Part shown: positions 1 through 6,197 of the stretch, piece after piece
How positions within the stretch are numbered: position 1 is the stretch's first letter
Layout: the number at the start of each line of letters is the position of its first letter
NCBI GenBank assembly: GCA_039798005.1
Contig: JBDKGV010000012.1
Coordinates: 1-25,387, forward strand
Length of the DNA: 25,387 nt
Reading direction: 5' to 3'
From: JBDKGV01 sp039798005
Lineage (GTDB): Bacteria > Fibrobacterota > Fibrobacteria > UBA5070
Notes under the pieces: model-generated
Told to the model about the DNA's origin: nothing
Seen by the model: only the letters and a program-made list of their open reading frames with translations
The model's database searches: none
Program-made: the position numbers and the translations under genes

Positions 1-77
1 TGGCGCGTGGCACCTACCTCGCCGTGGTGCGTCATGGTACCAGCCGCATGGTTGCGCCCTTTGCGGTGATGCGCTGA
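1..77 (+). CDS. C-terminal end of a secreted protein with sorting-type tail (partial)
   Basis: Only the last 24 codons are in the window. They read in frame from base 3 to the TGA at 75-77 and end in VAPFAVMR. The stretch is nearly the same as the end of the next gene (about 71 of 77 bases identical), so this is the tail of a tandem paralog. The shape, a beta-strand GTYLAVVRHG followed by a short basic end, resembles the C-terminal domains that Fibrobacterota and Bacteroidota put on exported proteins for type IX-like secretion. That role is an inference. The rest of the gene lies to the left of the window. Confidence 0.75.
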   Translation, partial: ARGTYLAVVRHGTSRMVAPFAVMR

Positions 78-111
78 TCAAACCCTGCTTTCCCTGTTGT
101 CGGAGATTGCC

Positions 112-1200
112 ATGCCCTGCTTTCCTGCTTCACGATTCTTGAAACCTGCCCTTCTTGCCCTGAACGTATGGATGCTTGCAGAACCAGTGTACGCTGGCGA
201 TCCACGCGATTCCAGCCATTGGATCACACGGCTCGGGAGCGGTTGCACGGGCATGAGGAAATCCATCCTCTCGAACTTCAACGGGGACATTGGGGGGCTT
301 CCCAACAAGAATCTGCAGGGTGGCTATTGGTTTGCCTTCACCGATACCACTTCAGGGACGCCGGGCCTTGCCAACGGGAAATCGAGTCTTTTTGAGGATG
401 AAAACACCATAGGGGGAATCCAGTACATCCCCGGCGATGAGGCAAATCGCGGGGTGGCGGGGATCACTGCGACCTTGGACAAAGGGGATGCAGGACTTCA
501 TCCGCGTGCAGGCTGGGCCAGCATGGGTACGGGGTTCAAGGACAAGGCAACAGGTGATGACACTTGGCTGGATTTGACGGGCTTGGGAGCGATTTCCTTC
601 TCTCTCTTCATGGCAGACAGCTTCGATGTGGAAAACCTCACTGGTGTGACATTCAAGGTCGGCAACCAATCGGTGGCCGATTCGGTGGCCTTCAGTGTGG
701 GTGTTCCACATGCAATGAACAACCAAACCATTTGTCTGGATCTATGCCAATTCACACAGCCCAATTGGTATTCACGCATCAATGGGGGCGCGAAGGGCAT
801 TCCTGAGAAGGACATCGGCAAGATTCACTGGGAGCTCAGGATCAATAACGATACGGCAGTCAGAGCCAAGGTCAGCAGCTTTTATATCGGTGATGTGACG
901 TTCTGGAACACTGGTCGAGGAAATTGTGCGACGACCAGCGGCACAGGGGACAATCCATCAAGAAAACCCTCCTTGGTGGCCAACTACGCCAACGGCTTGA
1001 TTTTGAGCTATGCGCTGGACGGCGCCGGCAGCGCTACCATCGAGGTGGTGCGCATGGACGGCGCGAAGGTGGCCTCCTTTGACGGCGCCGCCAAGATGAC
1101 CAATGCCTCGTTCCCGGTGAACTTGGCGCGTGGCACCTACCTCGCCGTGGTGCGCCATGGTGCCAGTCACCTCGTTGCGCCCTTTGCGGTGATGCGCTGA
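112..1200 (+). CDS. Secreted carbohydrate-binding-like protein with C-terminal sorting-type domain
   Basis: About 362 residues, probably exported and cell-surface or extracellular. I chose the ATG at 112 because GGAG lies 6 nt upstream; a TTG at 97 is the only longer option. The N-terminus is a signal peptide with a likely cut after VYA (about residue 29). The body (about 40-270) is rich in aromatic and glycine residues (GGYWFAFTD, a TGLGAISF strand) and looks like a jelly-roll of the CBM11/CIA30-like type found in fibrolytic bacteria. This is resemblance only; no ligand residues were identified. The last 75 or so residues form a beta-rich domain ending GTYLAVVRHG...VAPFAVMR, nearly the same as the tail of the preceding gene, which suggests a shared export signal. 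No catalytic motif was seen. Confidence 0.72.
   Translation: MPCFPASRFLKPALLALNVWMLAEPVYAGDPRDSSHWITRLGSGCTGMRKSILSNFNGDIGGLPNKNLQGGYWFAFTDTTSGTPGLANGKSSLFEDENTIGGIQYIPGDEANRGVAGITATLDKGDAGLHPRAGWASMGTGFKDKATGDDTWLDLTGLGAISFSLFMADSFDVENLTGVTFKVGNQSVADSVAFSVGVPHAMNNQTICLDLCQFTQPNWYSRINGGAKGIPEKDIGKIHWELRINNDTAVRAKVSSFYIGDVTFWNTGRGNCATTSGTGDNPSRKPSLVANYANGLILSYALDGAGSATIEVVRMDGAKVASFDGAAKMTNASFPVNLARGTYLAVVRHGASHLVAPFAVMR
1124..1200 (+). repeat. Direct repeat of the sorting-type tail (copy of 1-77)
   Basis: Bases 1124-1200 match bases 1-77 with about six differences over 77 bases, up to and including the TGA stop. The differences cluster in the middle (around codons for HGAS/HGTS), while both ends are identical. 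This shows a tandem gene duplication or recombination between paralogs about 1.1 kb apart. Confidence 0.85.
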
Positions 1201-1300
1201 CCTTGTTACAAAAGACGGGCAATCGCTTGCGCAGGAAATACCTTTGCATCAAATGAACTGATTGGCAGGGTTGACCTTGCCGAACCATCTGGGAGACCTC

Positions 1301-2548
1301 ATGAGCGAACGTCGCGTCGTCATTACTGGCTTGGGAACCGTGAATCCCTTGGGCCACACTGTGGAAGCCACTTGGGATGCTTTGGCTGCGGGCAAGAGCG
1401 CCATCGGGCCGGTCACCTTGTTCGATGCCTCGACCTACAACACCCAGATCGGTGGCGAGGTCAAGGGCTTCGATGCCATGCCCTACTTTGTCGACCAGAA
1501 GATGGGCGCCCGCTTGGACCGCTACCAGCACTTCGGCCACGCCGCCGCCAAGATCGCCTTGGACGACTCGGGCATCGACGTGGAATCGATCGCTGACGAC
1601 TTCGGCGTGCTGATCGGCACCGGCATCGGCGCGATGACCTCGATCACCCGCGAGCAGCGCGTGATGGACACCCGCGGCCACAAGCGCGTGACCCCGTTCC
1701 TGATCCCCATCATCATCACCAACACGCTGTCGGGCTACTTCTCGATCGAGTACGGCCTGCGCGGCCCGAACCTCACCATCGTGACCGCCTGTGCGACCGC
1801 CAACCACTCGATCGGCGAAGCCGCCGAGATCATCCGCCGTGGCGATGCCACCGCCATGGTCGCCGGTGGTGCCGAGGCCGCAATTTGCGAGCTGGGCTAC
1901 GCGGGCTTCTGCAACATGAAGGCCATGTCCACCCGCAACGACGACCCCACCGGCGCATCCCGGCCCTTCGACAAGGGCCGTGACGGATTCGTGATGGGCG
2001 AAGGCGCAGCGGTCGTGGTCCTTGAGGAACTCGAGCACGCTCTCAAGCGCGGCGCCAAGATCTATGGCGAAGTGGCCGGATTTGGCCAGAGCGCGGACGC
2101 CAACCACATCACGGCTCCGCACCCGGAAGGCAACGGCGGTTTCCGCTCGATGCAGATGGCCATCCGCAAGGCGAAGATCAACCCCAGCGACATCCAGCTG
2201 GTCAATGCCCACGGCACCTCGACCCCGCTGGGCGACGCCGGTGAGACCAAGGCCATCAAGCAGGCCTTTGGCGACCACGCCAAGAACGGCCTGATGGTCC
2301 ATTCCACCAAGTCGCTGGTCGGTCACCTCCTGGGTGCCGCCGGTGGCATCGAGCTGGTCGCCTCCTTGATGGCCTTCGAGCGCGGCATCGTCCACCCCAC
2401 CCTCAACCAGGTGGACGCCGATCCCGACTGCGATCTGGACTACGTGCCCAACGTGGCGCGCGAGGCGAAGGTCGATGCCTTCCTGTCGAACTCCTTCGGC
2501 TTTGCCGGACACAACGCCACCTTGGTGGTGACGAAGTTCAAGGGATGA
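1301..2548 (+). CDS. fabF: 3-oxoacyl-[ACP] synthase II (FabF)
   Basis: Condensing enzyme of type II fatty acid synthesis: it extends acyl-ACP with malonyl-ACP in the cytoplasm. The protein has 415 residues, the usual FabF length, if started at ATG 1301, which has GGGAG about 5 nt upstream; the in-frame TTG at 1262 would add 13 unconserved residues. The Cys-His-His triad is visible: Cys164 in TACATAN, His304 in NAHGTSTPLGD, His342 in KSLVGHLLGAAGG, within two residues of the E. coli numbering. The N-terminal VVITGLGTVNPLG motif is also typical. No acpP or fabG lies beside it. Its stop overlaps the start of the next gene by ATGA, so the two are probably co-translated. Confidence 0.97.
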   Translation: MSERRVVITGLGTVNPLGHTVEATWDALAAGKSAIGPVTLFDASTYNTQIGGEVKGFDAMPYFVDQKMGARLDRYQHFGHAAAKIALDDSGIDVESIADDFGVLIGTGIGAMTSITREQRVMDTRGHKRVTPFLIPIIITNTLSGYFSIEYGLRGPNLTIVTACATANHSIGEAAEIIRRGDATAMVAGGAEAAICELGYAGFCNMKAMSTRNDDPTGASRPFDKGRDGFVMGEGAAVVVLEELEHALKRGAKIYGEVAGFGQSADANHITAPHPEGNGGFRSMQMAIRKAKINPSDIQLVNAHGTSTPLGDAGETKAIKQAFGDHAKNGLMVHSTKSLVGHLLGAAGGIELVASLMAFERGIVHPTLNQVDADPDCDLDYVPNVAREAKVDAFLSNSFGFAGHNATLVVTKFKG

Positions 2549-3402
2549 TCGTGCGGGGGCTCTCTTTGGTGGTCTTGCTGGCCTTTGGAGCGCAGGCGGC
2601 GGATGATGCCGCGACTGCAGCGGAAAAAGCGGCCCAAAAGCGCAGGACCCTGTGCAACGCCTTGCGTTCTTGCCGGATTCCCGGTGAAGGCGCGCGTTGC
2701 ACCGAAGCCGAGTCGGCCCCCATCGAGGGAACGGAACTGGACGAGAACTACTGCTCGTGGGTGCGCACGTTTGCCAAGAAGGGCATCCTTCCCGGGACGA
2801 CATCGACCAACGAGCTGTATCGGCGCATGGGCAGCCAGTATCACATCATGTACGTGATGCACGATACGGTCCCCATTCCCGCCAAGGCGCTGGATTTCCT
2901 GGTGGGCAACGTGCCGCTGACCTGCAAGCTCATCAATTCCTACCAGAAGACGGAGTATTCGGCCAACTTCCCCTACACCGGGGATTCCACCATATTCACC
3001 GGAACCAACGGCAAGAACCTGACCGGCACGGCCAAGCAGGTTTGGGCGGGTTCGGGTGGCATGGAGCGGGTCTACTACGGCGACGGCAAGGTCAGCATTC
3101 TCAGCTGGAAGATGCGTGGAGATGTGATCGTGGAGTTGCGCTATTGGCCCCGCACCGCCAATTCCTGCAACTACAGTGCCCGTTTCACCATGTTCCCGGT
3201 CAACGGGTTCATCAATTCCGTGATGAACATGGGCATCTTCAAGGGCACCGCGATCGACAAGATCCAGGAAGTGCTCACGGACATTTCGCGCGCGGCCAAT
3301 GCCTATGCGCAGGGGAAGCCTCCCAAGAAGCCGCAAGAGTACACGCCTGCGGAACTTGCGGCCCTCAAGCGCTTCGAGGAGTTGTTCAAGGGCGGCAACT
3401 AG
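2545..3402 (+). CDS. Exported Cys-containing protein of unknown function
   Basis: 285 residues, not recognised. The start ATG overlaps the fabF stop (ATGA), so it is translationally coupled to fabF and needs no own ribosome site. Residues 1-18 form a signal peptide (hydrophobic VVLLAF core, cut after AQA). The mature part has six cysteines (LCNALRSC, GARC, NYCSW, LTCKL, NSCNY), an even number that fits disulfides in the periplasm. The middle contains many aromatic and Gly/Thr residues (YTGDSTIFTGTNGKN), suggesting beta-structure. The C-terminal 35 residues are Lys/Pro/Glu rich and probably helical. There is no membrane anchor or lipobox. A link to fatty acid synthesis is not implied by sequence, only by position. 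Confidence 0.8.
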   Translation: MIVRGLSLVVLLAFGAQAADDAATAAEKAAQKRRTLCNALRSCRIPGEGARCTEAESAPIEGTELDENYCSWVRTFAKKGILPGTTSTNELYRRMGSQYHIMYVMHDTVPIPAKALDFLVGNVPLTCKLINSYQKTEYSANFPYTGDSTIFTGTNGKNLTGTAKQVWAGSGGMERVYYGDGKVSILSWKMRGDVIVELRYWPRTANSCNYSARFTMFPVNGFINSVMNMGIFKGTAIDKIQEVLTDISRAANAYAQGKPPKKPQEYTPAELAALKRFEELFKGGN

Positions 3403-3447
3403 CGGGAAGAACACCGGGAACGGTTGGAAACTTCTAGGTTGGACGCA

Positions 3448-3930
3448 ATGGACGATCAAGACGAAGTTTCCAGCAGTCGGTGGAGCCGTGGGTGGAGGGG
3501 ATGGCGCTTCCTGCTCGCCGCGTGCATGGGCGCCCTGATGTTGACCATGGCAGGAGCCGTGATCCATGGAGATGACAGCATCTCCTCGCGGGTCGGGATG
3601 GAATCCTCGCACAGTCCACAGTGGGCCATCATGGTTCTGGTGTACGGATTGTCCACCGTGGCATTTTTGCGGCCTGTGCCGGGTTTTTTGCTGGGGTTTG
3701 CCCGCGTCGTCGTCTTCCTCCACGGTGTCACGATTCTCGTGGTCAGCGCCCTCATTGGAGCCTGCGCTGGCGTTTCGTTCGGCGCTTCCTCGCACGGGAT
3801 CGACAGCACAAGCGTCGTGGTCGGGCTGCTGGGGGCCGGGCTGGGAATTCTGCTTGCGGTGCTGGCATGCGTTGTGCGGCCGCCACCTCAAACGGTGGTG
3901 GTCAGCGATGACGAAGAGCCTCTGCCCTGA
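3448..3930 (+). CDS. Small polytopic membrane protein, unknown
   Basis: 160 residues from the ATG at 3448; a TTG at 3424 would add eight residues. A short charged N-terminus (MDDQDEVSSSRW) is followed by about four hydrophobic segments, roughly residues 21-40, 60-76, 80-110 and 123-143, and an acidic tail (SDDEEPLP). No family motif was recognised. It follows the exported protein by 45 nt on the same strand and may share its transcript. The downstream gene is convergent, 21 nt away. Confidence 0.65.
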   Translation: MDDQDEVSSSRWSRGWRGWRFLLAACMGALMLTMAGAVIHGDDSISSRVGMESSHSPQWAIMVLVYGLSTVAFLRPVPGFLLGFARVVVFLHGVTILVVSALIGACAGVSFGASSHGIDSTSVVVGLLGAGLGILLAVLACVVRPPPQTVVVSDDEEPLP

Positions 3931-3959
3931 CTTTGGGCTCAAGGAAGGAGCCTAGGCAG
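3922..3959. terminator. Hairpin between two convergent genes
   Basis: An outer CTGCC/GGCAG pair (3922-3926, 3955-3959) encloses GGCTC/GAGCC (3936-3940, 3948-3952). It spans the 21-bp gap between convergent stops and dips into both genes. No T-run follows on either strand, so if it ends transcription it is a weak or factor-assisted terminator. Confidence 0.35.
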
Positions 3960-5130
3960 CGTACTCGATGATTTTTTTCAGGCCTTGTGACAGAATATTG
4001 GGCGGCGTGAGCAGGCTGACCACGAGGAAGTGCTCTTCTTTGAAGTCGTAGAGATAGCCGGGTTGCACCAACACCCCAGCCTCTTCGATCAGGCGGATGG
4101 CGAAGGCTTCATCGTCTTCCATGCCGGGAATTTCCAGGAGCCCACACCACCCGCCCGTGAGACCATGGAAGCGGATGGGGCTGTCATGTGTCATGGCGTG
4201 GAGCAGATCGGCGCTTTCCCGAAGGCGCGCACGGATGGGGTCGGACAAGGCCGGGGTCAGTTCCAGCAGGGCAGGCAAGGCCGTCTGGAGGGGGGTGGAG
4301 ACCGAGAGGAAGGTGTCGCACAGCATGTCCAGGCGCGCCCGGGCCTCCTGTGCGCCGGGCCCGGAGGTGGCGACCCAACCAAGCTTGAAATGGGGCAGAC
4401 CCAAACTTTTGCTCAGCCCCCCTAAGGTGAAGCTTAAGCAACCTTCCCAGCCGAGCAAGGAGGCGGGCAGGGGCGCAAAGCCTTCGTGGAAAGAATGTGG
4501 ATAAAAGTCGGCGAAGACTTCATCGGAAATCAAGGCGCAATTCCACTTGGCACAGAAAAAACTGAGCTCTTCGCGCTCCTGAGGTGTCAAAACGGAACCG
4601 GTGGGGTTTCCAGGTTGGATCACCACAACGGCCTTGGTGCGACTGTCCAGGGCATTTTTCAACCCTTGGAAGTCAATTTTCCAACAATTCTGTTGATAGA
4701 TAAGTGGATAACCTTGGATATCCACCCCATCCCAGCGGGCAATGTGATCAAGTAGTGGATAACTTGGTTGGGGCACGAGGATGGTATCGCCCGGGTCACA
4801 GAGCAAGCGAAACAGGTGGCTGTAGCCCTCACTGCTGCTGGCCAGAAGATGAAGTTGTTCTGGTGAAACTGTGGATACATCTGTGGATAGATGTGCGGAC
4901 AACGCGGCGCGGGCTGTGGACAGACCTTGGGAAGAGGGTGCATAACCCCCGGATTCGGGCGTGCCAAGCAGCGTAAGTGCCCGATTTTGCGCGACTTGAC
5001 GCTCCAAGCCACAGGTGGTCGGGTTGGTGCCGGTTAGGTCAAGAATGTGTTGTCCAGTCGACAGCCGTCGAGCCAAGGCTTGGCTCAACGGATTGGGCCG
5101 GGTTTCGAAGGCGCTACGCTGGCTGAACAA
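3952..5130 (-). CDS. PLP-dependent class I/II aminotransferase
   Basis: Fold-type I aminotransferase of 392 residues if started at the TTG 5130-5128, giving an N-terminus FSQRSAFETRPNPL that matches the usual start of this family. That start lies 17 nt inside the 3' end of lipA. ATG codons near 5184 would overlap lipA by about 70 nt. PLP-site residues are visible: NPTG at 175-178, the SDEVFADF aspartate at 203, and Lys241 in GLSKSLGLP, which would form the Schiff base. The amino-acid substrate cannot be read from sequence; the closest general picture is an alanine/aspartate-type or MalY/AspC-like enzyme. Codons around 4500-4920 are more AT-rich than in neighbours, where DnaA-box-like motifs cluster. 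Confidence 0.88.
   Translation of the reverse strand: MFSQRSAFETRPNPLSQALARRLSTGQHILDLTGTNPTTCGLERQVAQNRALTLLGTPESGGYAPSSQGLSTARAALSAHLSTDVSTVSPEQLHLLASSSEGYSHLFRLLCDPGDTILVPQPSYPLLDHIARWDGVDIQGYPLIYQQNCWKIDFQGLKNALDSRTKAVVVIQPGNPTGSVLTPQEREELSFFCAKWNCALISDEVFADFYPHSFHEGFAPLPASLLGWEGCLSFTLGGLSKSLGLPHFKLGWVATSGPGAQEARARLDMLCDTFLSVSTPLQTALPALLELTPALSDPIRARLRESADLLHAMTHDSPIRFHGLTGGWCGLLEIPGMEDDEAFAIRLIEEAGVLVQPGYLYDFKEEHFLVVSLLTPPNILSQGLKKIIEYAA
4496..4922 (-). promoter_or_regulatory. Cluster of DnaA-box-like motifs inside the aminotransferase gene
   Basis: Six 9-mers in one orientation resemble the DnaA box TTATCCACA (shown here as plus-strand TGTGGATAA). They are 4496-4504 (perfect), 4703-4711 and 4754-4762 (AGTGGATAA, one mismatch), 4870-4878 (TGTGGATAC), 4882-4890 (TGTGGATAG) and 4914-4922 (TGTGGACAG). 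They fall in more than one codon frame and encode different peptides (FYPHS, GYPLI, SYPLL, LSTDVSTVS), so they are not one repeated protein motif. DnaA binding is an inference. No dnaA, dnaN or AT-rich unwinding element lies nearby, so a titration or control site is more likely than an origin. Confidence 0.45.
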
Positions 5131-6043
5131 GGTGCAGGGTGGTTCCTTCAAAGCCGGGAACCGTCCGGACCGCTTCATCGGCATGATAGGAGCTTCGCAC
5201 CATCGGGGCGCTTTCCACGGCCTCGAAGCCAAGTGCCAACGCAAAGCTCTTGTAGTGGGCGAATTCCTCTGGAGTCACCCAGCGGTCCACCGGCAAGTGC
5301 TTGGGACTGGGCTGGAGGTACTGGCCCAAGGTCAGGACGCAAACCCCGGCGTCGCGCAAGCGCACGATGGTCGGCTCGACCTCCTCGGGGCGCTCGCCGA
5401 TGCCAAGCATCATGCCGCTCTTGGTCGTGAAGCCTTCCTCACGGGCCCAAGCGAGGATCTGGAGGGATCGCTCGTAACTGGCCTGCGGGCGCACGGCGCG
5501 GCTCATGCGTTCGACGGTTTCAAGGTTGTGGTTGTAGATGTCCGGACGCGCTGCAAGCACGGTCATCAGGAGTTCGCGCTTGCCCTTGAAGTCGCCGGTC
5601 AGGACTTCGAGGGAGGTCTTGGGGGATGCCTGCTTGACGGCCCGGATGGTCTGTGCCCAGACCGAGGCGCCGTTGTCTTCCAGTTCGTCGCGATTGACCG
5701 AGGTGATCACGCAGTGGCGCAGGTTCAGGGTCGCCACGGCCTCGGCCACGCGGCGCGGCTCGTCGAGGTCAAGTTCGGTGGGGCGTCCGGTGGCGACGTT
5801 GCAGAAGCCGCAGGCGCGGGTGCAGATGTTTCCCAGGATCATGAAGGTGGCCGTGCCGCGCGCCCAGCACTCGCCCATGTTGGGGCAGGCCGCGCTCTGG
5901 CACACGGTGTTGAGCTTGTGCTGGTCCACGAGTTCTCGCACCGCGGTGTACGCGGGACCGCCGGGCAGCTTGCTGCGTATCCAGGAGGGAAGGCGGGGAG
6001 CGCCGTCGGGGCGCCCGGGCTTTGCGGTCGTGGTGTCGGTCAT
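5114..6043 (-). CDS. lipA: Lipoyl synthase (LipA)
   Basis: Radical-SAM enzyme that inserts two sulfurs into the octanoyl group of lipoyl domains of 2-oxoacid dehydrogenases and the glycine cleavage H protein. 309 residues from the ATG at 6043; a GTG at 6082 would add 13 residues. Both iron-sulfur sites are intact: the auxiliary cluster C-x4-C-x5-C at Cys48, Cys53 and Cys59 (VCQSAACPNMGEC), and the SAM cluster C-x3-C-x2-C at Cys74, Cys78 and Cys81 (CTRACGFC). The C-terminal RSSY motif (about 283-286), whose serine binds the auxiliary cluster in this family, is also present. lipB is not in the window. The downstream aminotransferase overlaps its end, so the two are probably co-transcribed. Confidence 0.97.
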   Translation of the reverse strand: MTDTTTAKPGRPDGAPRLPSWIRSKLPGGPAYTAVRELVDQHKLNTVCQSAACPNMGECWARGTATFMILGNICTRACGFCNVATGRPTELDLDEPRRVAEAVATLNLRHCVITSVNRDELEDNGASVWAQTIRAVKQASPKTSLEVLTGDFKGKRELLMTVLAARPDIYNHNLETVERMSRAVRPQASYERSLQILAWAREEGFTTKSGMMLGIGERPEEVEPTIVRLRDAGVCVLTLGQYLQPSPKHLPVDRWVTPEEFAHYKSFALALGFEAVESAPMVRSSYHADEAVRTVPGFEGTTLHLVQPA

Positions 6044-6153
6044 CAGACCATGCAAAGTAGGAAGTTGCCGCCAACCTCGCACAGCCTATCCCGACAGCCT
6101 CGCCCGGACCGTCGCCCGATGCCGGGGCAAGACGGCCTTGGCCGGCTTGATGA

Positions 6154-6171
6154 GCCCCCGTCGTCGGGGGC
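6154..6171. terminator. GC-rich hairpin between the chemoreceptor gene and lipA
   Basis: A perfect 7-bp stem, GCCCCCG (6154-6160) and CGGGGGC (6165-6171), with a TCGT loop. It sits 26 nt past the chemoreceptor stop. No T-run follows in the minus direction, so termination is plausible but not certain. The rest of the gap 6044-6197 shows no clear promoter; the lipA Shine-Dalgarno is weak. Confidence 0.45.
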
Positions 6172-6197
6172 GAGCAGGGCCGGAGGAGCGCCAAACT

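Noticed and set aside
1034..2803. Long minus-strand open frame (589 codons) across fabF
   Set aside because: It is antisense to a gene with an intact catalytic triad, and its translation is low-complexity (runs of His, Gly, Arg), as expected from GC-rich codon bias.
4496..4922. Full replication origin at the DnaA-box cluster
   Set aside because: No dnaA, dnaN or gyrB nearby, no AT-rich unwinding region, and the boxes lie inside a coding sequence.
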